From positions 3,968,001-4,032,000 of the forward strand of contig NZ_CP052766.1 of assembly GCF_002499975.2 (NCBI RefSeq): 64,000 nucleotides of DNA, in the 5' to 3' direction. Position 1 is the first letter of the stretch. The number at the start of each line of letters is the position of its first letter. This DNA comes from Alteromonas pelagimontana (GTDB lineage: Bacteria; Pseudomonadota; Gammaproteobacteria; Enterobacterales; Alteromonadaceae). A model generated the notes under the pieces. It did not search any database, was not told the DNA's origin, and saw nothing but the letters and a program-made list of their open reading frames with translations. The translations under genes were made by a program, and so were the position numbers. Shown in pieces: positions 21,367-30,824 of this stretch.

Positions 21367-23574
21367 ATGACAAATCACGTTCTGCAAAAGCTGGTTGAGA
21401 TGCGTGGCATAGAAACTCACTATGTGGACGCATGGGGCAAACCCACAACCATCTCAGAGGCAAGTAAAGCCAAATTGTTAAACGTCTTGGGTTACGACAC
21501 CAGCAGCGAAGAGGCCATACAAGCGCAACTCACTCAGGAGGCCAAAGATATATGGCAATCGCCTCTGAACCCAGTACAAGTTAATCGTGAAACTGACAAC
21601 ATTCAATTTACGGTACGTTTACCGATTGAATTGGTTAACGACAACTATACCGTCATTGTGACTGACGAAAGTGGCCAGGAGTTCCGTCATTCTTTCATTC
21701 CCGTGGACCAACAACTTATCAGCGCTGCCCAATTTGACGAGGTTGAATATCAGGAATACGCCGTGGCGTTTCCCCATCAGTTGCCTCTGGGCTACCACAA
21801 TTTCGCGCTACACGTAGACGGCGACGCTCAATCTCTCGCTGATATGCGATTAATTGTAGCACCTCAGGCGTGTTACACACCGAAAGCGATAGAACAAGGC
21901 AAAAAAATCTGGGGTCTGAGTGTCCAGTTATACTGCTTGCGAAGCGAAAGCAACTGGGGTGTTGGTGATTTTTCCGATTTGGCGAAACTAATTCGTAAGT
22001 CAGCAGATGTCGGCGCTGAGTTTATCGGATTAAATCCTATTCATTCGCTTTATCCGGCCAATCCGGAAGCCTGTAGCCCTTACGGGCCTTCTTCTCGCCG
22101 TTGGTTAAATTATCTTTATTTAGATGTCTCCGCCATTGAAGGCTTTCGTGATGATTCGGTACAACGCATTGTTAATGATGATGATTTTCAACGTAAGCTG
22201 CAGCACGTGCGTGAAGTGGAGTACATTGATTATACTGGCGTAGCTGAACTGAAATTAAAGGCGTTAGCTGCCGTTTTTGAAGTTTATAATCACCAATTTC
22301 TTTCTAAAAACACAAAAGAGAATCGCGCGTTTAAAAAATTCGTCGACGAAGGCGGAGAAAGCCTCGACATGCTGGCGGTTTATGATGTTCTGCAAGAAAA
22401 GCTGAAATCTGAAGAGAAGCCTTCGTGGGGATGGCCAGTATTTCCAGACAATGTGAAGGAATACCATAAGCCAGACGTCGCTAAGTTTAAAAAAGCCAAC
22501 AGTAAACGGGTAAAGTTTTATCAGTTTTTGCAATGGCAAGCTGCGCTTCAGTTAGCGCAAGCAAGCAAGGTGGCGGATGATGCAGGTATGGCTATCGGGC
22601 TGTATCGCGATCTGGCTGTGGGTGTGAGCGAAGGAAGTGCAGAAATTTGGGGTAATAAAGATCTTTACTGTGTGAACGCGAGTGTGGGTGCTCCGCCAGA
22701 TGTTCTGGGGCCGTTAGGGCAGAACTGGGGCCTCCCGCCGATGGACCCGCACAAGCTATATGAGCAGCGTTACCAGCCTATTATCGATTTATTTTCCTCT
22801 AATATGGCGTCATCAGGTGCGTTACGTATTGATCACGTCATGGCGTTACTGCGTCTATGGTGGGTAGTGAAGGGCGATCACGCCCGTGATGGCGGCTACG
22901 TGTATTACCCCGTTGATGACTTGCTTGGCATCTTGGCGTTGGAAAGCCATCGTCATCAAAGTCTGGTAATTGGCGAAGACTTGGGAACTGTGCCAGAAGA
23001 GATCCGCAGTAAGTTGGCAGACAATGGCGTTTATTCCTATCGGGTATTCTTTTTTGAGCAAGCTGAAGATGGGGGATTTTTCTCACCGTCTCACTATCCC
23101 GTACAATCAATGTCCACGCTTACCACTCATGATATGCCAACGCTAATTGGCTTCTGGCACTGTTTGGATCTGCAGTTGGGGAAAGAGCTGGGGCTATATC
23201 CGACAGACGAAATCCTGTCGACGCTGTATGCTGATCGTCATGAGAACAAGCAGGCCATACTGGATTCCTTGCACGGGCACCACTCTGTGGGGGACGACGT
23301 CGGGCGCGACGTTAATCATACTGCTATGAGTCGAGCATTAAACATCGGAATGCAAACTCATATGGCAGGAGGCTCAAGTGCTCTGCTAAGTTTGCAACTG
23401 GAAGACTGGCTGGAAATGGATAAACCTGTGAACGTTCCCGGCACCTTTAACGAGTACCCCAATTGGCGACGCAAACTCAGTCAAAACCTTGAAGCTATAT
23501 TCGATAACGAGGAAATCAGCCAGTTGGCCAGGACGCTGACAGAAAAACGTAAAAGTGCGAGCACCAATAAGTAA
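21367..23574 (+). CDS. malQ: 4-alpha-glucanotransferase (amylomaltase)
   Basis: 735 residues, glycoside hydrolase family 77. MalQ transfers maltosyl or longer glucan segments between 1,4-glucans and releases glucose. An N-terminal extension of about 170 residues with beta-rich character precedes the barrel, as in other proteobacterial MalQ. Catalytic motifs are visible: the nucleophile Asp in RIDHVMALLRLWWV, the acid Glu in IGEDLGTVP, and the TTHDMPTLIGFW Asp. It opens the malQ-glgB-glgX cluster, and its glucose product could enter via glk. Confidence 0.97.
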   Translation: MTNHVLQKLVEMRGIETHYVDAWGKPTTISEASKAKLLNVLGYDTSSEEAIQAQLTQEAKDIWQSPLNPVQVNRETDNIQFTVRLPIELVNDNYTVIVTDESGQEFRHSFIPVDQQLISAAQFDEVEYQEYAVAFPHQLPLGYHNFALHVDGDAQSLADMRLIVAPQACYTPKAIEQGKKIWGLSVQLYCLRSESNWGVGDFSDLAKLIRKSADVGAEFIGLNPIHSLYPANPEACSPYGPSSRRWLNYLYLDVSAIEGFRDDSVQRIVNDDDFQRKLQHVREVEYIDYTGVAELKLKALAAVFEVYNHQFLSKNTKENRAFKKFVDEGGESLDMLAVYDVLQEKLKSEEKPSWGWPVFPDNVKEYHKPDVAKFKKANSKRVKFYQFLQWQAALQLAQASKVADDAGMAIGLYRDLAVGVSEGSAEIWGNKDLYCVNASVGAPPDVLGPLGQNWGLPPMDPHKLYEQRYQPIIDLFSSNMASSGALRIDHVMALLRLWWVVKGDHARDGGYVYYPVDDLLGILALESHRHQSLVIGEDLGTVPEEIRSKLADNGVYSYRVFFFEQAEDGGFFSPSHYPVQSMSTLTTHDMPTLIGFWHCLDLQLGKELGLYPTDEILSTLYADRHENKQAILDSLHGHHSVGDDVGRDVNHTAMSRALNIGMQTHMAGGSSALLSLQLEDWLEMDKPVNVPGTFNEYPNWRRKLSQNLEAIFDNEEISQLARTLTEKRKSASTNK

Positions 23575-23643
23575 GTTTTACCGTAACAGGTATAACAGGA
23601 GGTCCGCAGTCAGGGTGACTGCGGTCTTTAACAGGAGTACTTC

Positions 23644-25824
23644 ATGCAAATTGAGCAGCAACTGGCATGGGCTAAATGTGCACAGCCTTTTTCTACACTC
23701 GGTCCAACTTCAACGCCAGAAGGCCTGCAAATTACCGCATGGCTCCCCGGTGCAACCGCCGTTTCAGTAAGCCGTGTGGGCGAAGAGACAACGCTTTTTT
23801 CTCTTCAGCGGGTAAACGATAGCGATTTGTTCAGAGGAGTATCAACTCAACTGAAAGAAGACCAGCCGTATGAGCTGCTGGTTACGACGTCAGAGACCGA
23901 ATACCGAGTTATCGATCCTTACCAGTTTCAGGAGGAAGCCTTTCACGCGGTGCACTTTATTGATCACGCGCCACAGAACCTTTATCAGCAAGCGGGCGCG
24001 CAACTTCTCAATTTGTCGGTTAATGATGGCGAAATAGAAGCCACTCGTTTTGCAGTGTTTGCCCCAAACGCATCAGCAGTATCGGTTATTGGTGATTTCA
24101 ACCAGTGGGATGGACGCAAGCATCCGCTACAACGCACCGATATTGGTTTTTGGGTGTTGGTGGTTCCGGGAGTAAGTGCTGGAACACGATATAAGTATCA
24201 GATTAAAGATGCGTGGGGAAATGATCTGCCTCATAAAGCTGATCCCTTAGGTTACCACGCTGATCAGTATCCTTCGCATGCATCACGCGTGTTTGATCAC
24301 AGTCGCTATCAATGGGAAGACGCGCAGTGGATGGAAGCCAGGAAAGCCGACAAATATCATCAGGCAATGAGTATTTATGAAGTTCATTTAGCTTCTTGGA
24401 AGCGGCCAGATCGAGAATCGGGAAAGCGATATCTGAGCTACAGAGATTTAGCTGCCGATCTTGTACCCTACGTTAAAGATATGGGGTACACCCACTTAGA
24501 GCTAATGCCGGTATCTGAATTTCCATTTGATGGGTCTTGGGGATATCAACCTGTAGGACTATTTGCTCCGACCAGCCGCTTTGGTGATCCCGATGAATTT
24601 AAATATTTTGTCGACAGTTGTCATCAGGCCGGAATCGGTGTGATTATTGATTGGGTGCCTGCACATTTTCCGGAAGATGGCCACGGTTTAGCGCGCTTCG
24701 ATGGTAGCCACGTTTATGAATATGATGATCCCCGTCGTGGCTGGCATCCGGATTGGAATTCATGTATTTACGATTTCGGCAAGGGCACCGTTCGTCAGTT
24801 TCTCGTCGCCAATGCACTTTTCTGGCTGGATAAATTTCACATCGACGGATTGCGAGTAGACGCGGTCGCTTCAATGTTATATCTGGATTATTCGCGCAAA
24901 CATAACGAATGGATCCCCAACATTCATGGCGGCAACGAAAACTTTGAAGCGATTAGCTTGTTGCGCTGGATGAATGAAGAAGTGTATCGGCAGTATCCTG
25001 ATGCCATGACGATTGCGGAAGAATCAACGTCGTTTCCTAAAGTGTCACGACCCGTTCACGAAGGCGGCTTAGGGTTTGGCTTTAAGTGGAACATGGGATG
25101 GATGCACGATTCGTTGCGGTTCATTGCTAATGACCCTGCAAACCGGCGATATCACCATGGCGATATCACCTTCAGCATGATTTACGCTTACGATGAAAGC
25201 TTTGTGCTGCCGATTTCCCACGATGAAGTGGTGCATGGCAAAGGCAGTCTGATTGGTAAAATGCCGGGGGATGAGTGGCAACAAGCGGCAAATCTTCGTT
25301 GTTATGCCGGGTTTATGTATGGGCACCCGGGAAAAAAATTAAATTTCATGGGAAATGAGCTAGGTCAGACGAGAGAATGGAATCATGACTGTAGCCTCGA
25401 TTGGCATTTATTGGCGTTTGATAAGCACAAGGGAATTCAGGCACTTTATAAGCAGCTGAACGATGTGTACAAAACGCTACCCGCGTTACACAGTTGTGAT
25501 CACGAACCCGCCGGGTTTAGCTGGATTGATAGCGGAAATGCGGATCAGAGCGTACTTTCTTTTATCCGCCAGACCGCGGATGGCAGCCAGAAAGTCTACG
25601 TTATAAGCAATTTTACACCCACTCCGCGTTCAGATTTTAAACTGGGTGTCCAGGATAAAGGTAAATACAAGCTTGTACTGAATACGGATAGTCAGGTATT
25701 TTGGGGAAGTGAGTATCCCGTTGAACAGGTAGTGGAGGCGGTTGAGCAGTCTCATAACTATCGACCTTATTCCATTAAAATATCTTTACCGCCTCTCGCC
25801 ACTATATATTTTATTCATGAATAG
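23644..25824 (+). CDS. glgB: 1,4-alpha-glucan branching enzyme
   Basis: 726 residues, glycoside hydrolase family 13. GlgB creates 1,6 branches in glycogen. Visible are two N-terminal carbohydrate-binding/early-set domains (about 1-230), then the TIM barrel with GLRVDAVASMLYLDYSR (nucleophile Asp near 409), TIAEEST (acid Glu near 462) and PISHDEVVHGK, and a C-terminal beta domain. An AGGAG site precedes the ATG. Spacing of 69 bp from malQ and 8 bp to glgX indicates one operon. Confidence 0.98.
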   Translation: MQIEQQLAWAKCAQPFSTLGPTSTPEGLQITAWLPGATAVSVSRVGEETTLFSLQRVNDSDLFRGVSTQLKEDQPYELLVTTSETEYRVIDPYQFQEEAFHAVHFIDHAPQNLYQQAGAQLLNLSVNDGEIEATRFAVFAPNASAVSVIGDFNQWDGRKHPLQRTDIGFWVLVVPGVSAGTRYKYQIKDAWGNDLPHKADPLGYHADQYPSHASRVFDHSRYQWEDAQWMEARKADKYHQAMSIYEVHLASWKRPDRESGKRYLSYRDLAADLVPYVKDMGYTHLELMPVSEFPFDGSWGYQPVGLFAPTSRFGDPDEFKYFVDSCHQAGIGVIIDWVPAHFPEDGHGLARFDGSHVYEYDDPRRGWHPDWNSCIYDFGKGTVRQFLVANALFWLDKFHIDGLRVDAVASMLYLDYSRKHNEWIPNIHGGNENFEAISLLRWMNEEVYRQYPDAMTIAEESTSFPKVSRPVHEGGLGFGFKWNMGWMHDSLRFIANDPANRRYHHGDITFSMIYAYDESFVLPISHDEVVHGKGSLIGKMPGDEWQQAANLRCYAGFMYGHPGKKLNFMGNELGQTREWNHDCSLDWHLLAFDKHKGIQALYKQLNDVYKTLPALHSCDHEPAGFSWIDSGNADQSVLSFIRQTADGSQKVYVISNFTPTPRSDFKLGVQDKGKYKLVLNTDSQVFWGSEYPVEQVVEAVEQSHNYRPYSIKISLPPLATIYFIHE

Positions 25825-25832
25825 GAGATTGC

Positions 25833-27923
25833 GTGGACGCGCAGGTAGACTCAACGCAAAAAGTTCTTGTTAGCGCGGGTAATCCTCAGCCGCTGGGCGC
25901 TACACCCACTGATGAGGGATGTAACTTCGCCGTTTTCTGTCCTGATGCACGGGCAGTTATACTCTGCTTGTATCATGGCGATACCGAAGAACCCGTTAAT
26001 GAAATACTCTTACCCGCGAAGTCCGGCGACATCTGGCATGGGTTTGTAGAAGATGTCGCTGATGGACAGTTGTATGGTTATCGGGTTGACAGAGGTGATG
26101 GCCAACTGCACAGCGCCCCGGCAGACAAATTACTTATTGATCCTTATGCAAAAAAGCTGAGTCGTCCCATTCAGTGGAACGCCCGGCAGTACGCGCACGA
26201 TTCACAATTTATGGTACCTAAGAGTATGGTTGTGGACGGTACACGCTATCCGCCTTCTACGATTAAAAAGCCAGCACTCCCCCGTCACCGAAGGATTATC
26301 TATGAGGCACATGTTAAAGGCTTAACAAAGCTTCATCCTCTAGTTCCTGAAGAGGATCAAGGTAAATATTTGGGGGCATGCCATCCTGCCGTCATCAGTC
26401 ACATTAAAGCATTGGGCGCAACCACAGTACAATTTATGCCACTGTGTTCTTTTATGCCTGAACCTTATATTACTGAAAAAGGGCTGACAAATTATTGGGG
26501 ATATAATCCCATCAATTTTTTTGCGCCGGAACCTCGGTATGCGAAAGCCGATGCTTTGGCTGAAATTAAAGCTATGGTTGATGCATATCATCAAGAAGGG
26601 CTTGAAGTGATTGTTGACGTTGTCTTCAATCACACCGCAGAGGGAGGCAACGGCGGGCCAATCCTCTCCTATAAAGGGCTATGTCCTTATCAGGCTTACT
26701 TAATGGAGCAAACTGCCAGCGGCGAGTTGGTATTTAGCAATCATTCAGGTTGCGGCAACACGATTCACTCAGCGCAGCCGACGATGATGACATTGATTTT
26801 AGACGCGCTGCGGTATTGGGTAAAGGTCATCGGCGTAGACGGCTTTCGTTTCGATCTGGCAGTTTGCCTGGGCCGGGATCCTCAGCATTTTTCACAAAAT
26901 GCCGGTTTACTACGCGCTATCAGACAAGATCCTGCGTTGAAAAATAGTATCTTGATCGCAGAACCCTGGGACATTGGCCCTGGCGGCTATCAGCTCGGAA
27001 ACTTTCCATCAAGCTGGTTAGAAGTAAATGATAAATTTCGCGATACTGTACGTGCATATTGGCGCGGCGACCATGGTATGACAGCAGAATTTGCTACACG
27101 TCTGATGGGATCCCGAGATGTCTTTCACAAAGATAAGCGTCATATCAACACGTCCGTAAATAACATTACGTACCACGATGGTTTTACACTGCAAGATTTG
27201 GTGAGTTACGAACAGCGGCATAACGAAGCAAACGGTGAGAATAATCGCGACGGCCATGGCCATAATGTTTCCTGCAATTATGGTGAAGAAGGGGACACTA
27301 CGAATGCTGGGATCATCTCCTTGCGAGAACGGCAAAAAAGGAACCTCTTCACTACCTTGATTTTATCGCAAGGAACACCACATATTCTTGGAGGAGATGA
27401 ACTAAGTCGCACCCAAAAGGGTAACAACAACGCCTACTGCCAAGACAATGAAATGAACTGGTTTGACTGGACGTTGAATAAACGAAAGCAAGATTTCCTT
27501 ACGTTTTGTAGTTATGTTGTTGCGTTACGGCAAAGCAGCGAATTGTTATCTCATCTGCTACTGGAGGACGATAATTTTCAGCGCGAAACGAATGTGGCTG
27601 CGATTCGATGGTTTAAGCCTGATGGCAGCAGTAAAGTTTCGAAGGATTGGCAGGACGCCGATAATCAAGCTTTTGGAGCGGAAATTCGAGGCCGATCGAA
27701 AGATAATGAACCGCCGGAACACTGGTTTATGTGCTTTAATTCCAGCGATAACGATGTGCGGTTTAATTTACCCAGTTTGTCTCCCCATGGTGGCTGGACG
27801 TTACACTTAGATACACGATATGCGTCTATTAATGATCAACCCAATATATGTATTCAGCGCGTATTTTTACAGGCTGGGCGGAGCTTAGCGATTTTTAGTT
27901 ACTCGGAATTGCAGAGTAACTGA
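25833..27923 (+). CDS. glgX: Glycogen debranching enzyme GlgX
   Basis: 696 residues, isoamylase-type family 13. GlgX hydrolyses 1,6 branch points of phosphorylase-limited glycogen. It starts at a GTG after AGGAG. An N-terminal CBM48-like domain (about 15-110) precedes the barrel with VDVVFNHTAEGG, GFRFDLAVCLGRD (nucleophile), LIAEPWDIGPGGYQ (acid Glu) and NNITYHDGFTLQDL. glgC and glgA, which usually accompany these genes, are not downstream; a terminator and gnd follow instead. Confidence 0.96.
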   Translation: MDAQVDSTQKVLVSAGNPQPLGATPTDEGCNFAVFCPDARAVILCLYHGDTEEPVNEILLPAKSGDIWHGFVEDVADGQLYGYRVDRGDGQLHSAPADKLLIDPYAKKLSRPIQWNARQYAHDSQFMVPKSMVVDGTRYPPSTIKKPALPRHRRIIYEAHVKGLTKLHPLVPEEDQGKYLGACHPAVISHIKALGATTVQFMPLCSFMPEPYITEKGLTNYWGYNPINFFAPEPRYAKADALAEIKAMVDAYHQEGLEVIVDVVFNHTAEGGNGGPILSYKGLCPYQAYLMEQTASGELVFSNHSGCGNTIHSAQPTMMTLILDALRYWVKVIGVDGFRFDLAVCLGRDPQHFSQNAGLLRAIRQDPALKNSILIAEPWDIGPGGYQLGNFPSSWLEVNDKFRDTVRAYWRGDHGMTAEFATRLMGSRDVFHKDKRHINTSVNNITYHDGFTLQDLVSYEQRHNEANGENNRDGHGHNVSCNYGEEGDTTNAGIISLRERQKRNLFTTLILSQGTPHILGGDELSRTQKGNNNAYCQDNEMNWFDWTLNKRKQDFLTFCSYVVALRQSSELLSHLLLEDDNFQRETNVAAIRWFKPDGSSKVSKDWQDADNQAFGAEIRGRSKDNEPPEHWFMCFNSSDNDVRFNLPSLSPHGGWTLHLDTRYASINDQPNICIQRVFLQAGRSLAIFSYSELQSN

Positions 27924-27948
27924 CATGATTGGGCCGGACGCCATTCGT

Positions 27949-27988
27949 AAAAGCCAGGTTACGCGGATCACACCTGCGCTTTTGTTTT
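27949..27988 (+). terminator. Terminator of malQ-glgB-glgX
   Basis: AAAAGCCAGGT pairs with ACCTG-C-GCTTTT (one bulged C) around a 12-nt loop and is followed by GTTTT. Confidence 0.75.
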
Positions 27989-28065
27989 AGAAGGGTATCG
28001 CGTAACAGTATTTATACAGAACGGATGGTAAGATCCGTACTCATCCGAAACTTAAGGTAAAATCC

Positions 28066-29616
28066 ATGCAAAAAGAAGATGGAAAGCAGAAGAACGAATT
28101 GGACTGTAACATTGGTTTTATCGGGTTGGGTGTAATGGGAGCAAATCTCACGCTCAACTTGGCAGATCACGGTTACCGGGTAGCCTGTTTCGACTTAGAT
28201 CAATCTAAGGTTGATGCCATTGTAGCGAAAGATGCGGATGAACGCGGGGATGCAGAGGCGCGAATCACCGGGTGTAGTTCTTATACCGAACTTCTCAACA
28301 AGGTAAAGTCTCCGCGCCTAATTATCCTCTCCGTGCCTGCGGGAGATCCGGTCGATAATGTGTGCCAGCATCTGATTGATGCGGGTGTTCATGCTGATGA
28401 CATCGTGGTTGATACCGGCAATAGCTTATGGACAGACTCTGTAGCTCGGGAAGAGAAGTACAAAAGCAAGTTTATCTTTTTTACTACCGCGGTCTCTGGG
28501 GGGGAAGTTGGTGCGCGGTTTGGTCCTTCTCTTATGCCTTCAGGTAATCCTTACGCGTGGACCAGAATTGAGCCGGTACTAAAAGCGATTGCAGCCAAAG
28601 TGGATCCTGAAACTGGCAAGCCTCTCGAATCTCTTATTCCGGGTAAGCCTGTGTTAGACGGCGAACCTTGTGCGACTTATATTGGTCCCAACGGTGCGGG
28701 ACATTATGTAAAAATGGTTCACAACGGCATCGAGTACGCGGATATGCAGCTTATTTGTGAAACCTATCAGGCTATGCGCACTGCGCTACATATGGCGCCC
28801 GCAGAAATTGCCGAAGTATTCCGCCGCTGGAACGAAGGCAAGTTGAATAGTTATCTCATTGAAATCAGCGCCGAAGTTCTTGAGCAAATGGATCCTGAGA
28901 CGTCTCAGCCTCTCGTCGACGTCATTCTAGACCAAGCTGGCCAGAAAGGTACTGGGCTATGGACAGCAGTAAGCGCGTTGCAAGTGGGAAGTCCTGCACA
29001 AACTATTACTTCCGCAGTATTTGCCAGAAGTCTGTCAAGCTTAAAAGATGAGCGGGTTCAGGCCAGCAAAATATTAAAGGGGCCGAATGCGCCAGTATTG
29101 AGCGACGAACAAAAATTAGCGGCAGTAAACAAGCTGGAACAGGCTTTATACTGCTCTAAAATCTGCGCGTATGCTCAAGGTTTTCAACTGATGAGTCTTG
29201 CGGCGAAAGAACACGGGTGGGATTTGCAATTTGGAGATATAGCCAAGATATGGCGCGCCGGCTGCATCATTCGTGCGGAGTTTCTGCAGTCTATTGCGCG
29301 GGCTTATGAGAACAATGAGAGCCTGCCTAACCTTCTCATGGACCCATTCTTTGCTGATCAAATTACGCAATACCAGCTGGATTGGCGTGAATCTATCTCG
29401 CAGGCCAGCCTGGCAGGAATACCTTGTCCGGCAATGATGTCAGCCTTAAGTTACTATGATTCTTATCGCACGGCAGTGTTGCCAGCTAACCTGCTGCAAG
29501 GGCAGCGAGATTATTTTGGCGCACATACGTATCAACGGGTAGATAAACCCGCGAGCAAGCGGTTCCATTTAGAATGGAGTGATCCAGCCAGACCACAGGT
29601 AGCTATTAAACGTTAA
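28066..29616 (+). CDS. gnd: 6-phosphogluconate dehydrogenase, decarboxylating
   Basis: 516 residues. Gnd oxidises and decarboxylates 6-phosphogluconate to ribulose 5-phosphate, competing with Edd for substrate. The cofactor motif IGFIGLGVMGANLTLN sits near residue 20, the catalytic Lys in GHYVKMVHNGIEYADMQLI, and the tetramer/active-site tail near the end. It is about 45 residues longer than E. coli Gnd: a hydrophilic N-terminal extension of about 15 residues and an insert near residues 180-205. A short ACGGAT/ATCCGT hairpin occurs in the leader at 28021-28038. Confidence 0.96.
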   Translation: MQKEDGKQKNELDCNIGFIGLGVMGANLTLNLADHGYRVACFDLDQSKVDAIVAKDADERGDAEARITGCSSYTELLNKVKSPRLIILSVPAGDPVDNVCQHLIDAGVHADDIVVDTGNSLWTDSVAREEKYKSKFIFFTTAVSGGEVGARFGPSLMPSGNPYAWTRIEPVLKAIAAKVDPETGKPLESLIPGKPVLDGEPCATYIGPNGAGHYVKMVHNGIEYADMQLICETYQAMRTALHMAPAEIAEVFRRWNEGKLNSYLIEISAEVLEQMDPETSQPLVDVILDQAGQKGTGLWTAVSALQVGSPAQTITSAVFARSLSSLKDERVQASKILKGPNAPVLSDEQKLAAVNKLEQALYCSKICAYAQGFQLMSLAAKEHGWDLQFGDIAKIWRAGCIIRAEFLQSIARAYENNESLPNLLMDPFFADQITQYQLDWRESISQASLAGIPCPAMMSALSYYDSYRTAVLPANLLQGQRDYFGAHTYQRVDKPASKRFHLEWSDPARPQVAIKR

Positions 29617-29637
29617 TCGACTTGAGGGGATGATGTC

Positions 29638-30039
29638 ATGAGTAACAACGACGACTGGCAGAGTAAGCTGACAGAAGAAGAATTTCGGGTTACTCGTCAG
29701 GCCGGAACAGAGCGACCTTTTACGGGTATTTTGCTGAACGAAGCGCGTAGCGGTGAGTATTTGTGTAAATGTTGTGGTGCCGTGCTTTTTGAAGCATCTA
29801 CCAAGTTCGATGCCGGTTGTGGTTGGCCTTCTTTTTACGATCAGACAGACAGTGAAAACGTCGGTTTTCGTGAAGATGTTAGTCATGGTATGCATCGCAC
29901 TGAGATCTACTGTAAACAGTGCAACGCACATTTGGGCCATGTCTTTCCCGACGGACCTGAACCTACGGGGCAACGATATTGCGTAAACTCTGTTTCCTTG
30001 ACTTTTGAATCTGATGACAAGGAAATAGTGAAAGGCTAA
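29638..30039 (+). CDS. msrB: Peptide-methionine (R)-S-oxide reductase
   Basis: 133 residues. MsrB repairs methionine-R-sulfoxide in proteins. The zinc site cysteines are 43, 46, 92 and 95, the GCGWPSF motif is at 60-66, and the catalytic Cys115 lies in RYCVNSVSL. It begins 21 bp after gnd with a GAGGGG ribosome site, so it is probably co-transcribed. In E. coli msrB neighbours gapA and yeaC; all of these genes occur in this window but are separated. Confidence 0.97.
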   Translation: MSNNDDWQSKLTEEEFRVTRQAGTERPFTGILLNEARSGEYLCKCCGAVLFEASTKFDAGCGWPSFYDQTDSENVGFREDVSHGMHRTEIYCKQCNAHLGHVFPDGPEPTGQRYCVNSVSLTFESDDKEIVKG

Positions 30040-30231
30040 TGGTAGGGGGGCGAGGCATTATTCCTTGTCTCGCTGTCTCCTGACCCGGTGGTTTCTGCAC
30101 ATTAATGCTTTTTAGCTAAGCTTACGCTCCATTCAAAACCCTCTCTAGAACGGCAATTGAATCCGCTGCTGACTGTTGCTTATACAGTTTTATAAAAAAA
30201 TATATTTTTTTTATGAAAGAGAATTACAGAA

Positions 30232-30416
30232 CAGCACCAGTTCTCATTTTCTCGGAGTCGCTGGATTTTAGCGCATATTTGAAGACGCTAAGGCTGTCAG
30301 ACGATTACTTCCCATCCATTGATGCAACGTTCACCCGCCATTAATAAACGCACTTAACAACAGTTCAGCGGCATTTGGCAGGTAAGTGAGCGCCTTACAC
30401 AAGGCGCCTGGTGCTG
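30232..30416 (+). ncRNA. Candidate structured RNA in the msrB-GAPDH gap
   Basis: The 785-bp gap has no plausible gene but many paired elements. CAGCACCAG at 30232-30240 pairs perfectly with CTGGTGCTG at 30408-30416, which is followed by CTTTTC. Nested inside are TTAGCG/CGCTAA (30268-30273/30286-30291), CACTTA/TAAGTG (30351-30356/30383-30388) and GCGCCTT/AAGGCGC (30390-30396/30401-30407). The last abuts the closing stem. The layout resembles a multibranched RNA. I recognise no known class, and a 9-bp long-range match alone could occur by chance. Confidence 0.3.
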
Positions 30417-30495
30417 CTTTTCATCTTCTTAAACGACGGTTTTCCGGCTTCTAGTCTCTTATTTCCTTAACTTAAATTGCGCTAAGTGGCGCTGA

Positions 30496-30523
30496 CGATG
30501 ACAGTGGCTCGTACCACTCATCG
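30496..30523. other. Strong hairpin with a 2-nt bulge in the msrB-GAPDH gap
   Basis: CGATGA, bulge CA, GTGG, 6-nt loop, CCAC, TCATCG: ten base pairs with one 2-nt bulge. No T-run follows. It is 80 nt after the multibranched candidate and may be part of the same or a second RNA. Confidence 0.4.
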
Positions 30524-30582
30524 ATTCCTTCTTCTGAACACAACGCCTGCCTGATGTTAACGTTGGCATCGCGCTGCGATGG

Positions 30583-30617
30583 GACACCTCAGATTCATAA
30601 CCGCGAAATCTGGTGTC
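30583..30617. other. Second bulged hairpin in the msrB-GAPDH gap
   Basis: GACACC, bulge TC, AGATT, 11-nt loop, AATCT, GGTGTC: eleven base pairs with one 2-nt bulge, followed by ATTTAATTTT, so it could act as a weak terminator of an upstream transcript. Confidence 0.4.
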
Positions 30618-30626
30618 ATTTAATTT

Positions 30627-30641
30627 TGTAGAAAAATTACT
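30627..30641. promoter_or_regulatory. HexR-like site upstream of the long-form GAPDH
   Basis: TGTAGAAAAATTACT matches 13 of 15 positions of TGTAGTAAAATTACA and lies 184 bp before the GAPDH start. A long form used in gluconeogenesis would be a sensible HexR target, but this is inference from sequence. Confidence 0.4.
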
Positions 30642-30733
30642 AAATAATTACCGCCTCTACGTTTATATAGACTTTTTCTGAAATTAATCAACAATTTGGC
30701 GTTCTTCAATAGTTTAATTAGAATGCCCCTCGT

Positions 30734-30787
30734 CCATGCCAGACTAATAGAATCACCTTTGTACCCTCAAAAAAGAAGCTGGCATGG
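30734..30787 (+). other. Inverted repeat in the leader of the long-form GAPDH gene
   Basis: CCATGCCAG at 30734-30742 pairs perfectly with CTGGCATGG at 30779-30787 across a 36-nt loop that contains an A-run. It ends 37 nt before the start codon, so it would lie in the 5' leader if transcription starts upstream. Confidence 0.35.
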
Positions 30788-30824
30788 TCTCTTTTTCAGC
30801 ACAAACGTATGATAAGGCGAAGGA

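Noticed and set aside
30043..30082. Possible terminator after msrB (GCGAG/CTCGC)
   Set aside because: Short stem with internal mismatches and no T-run.
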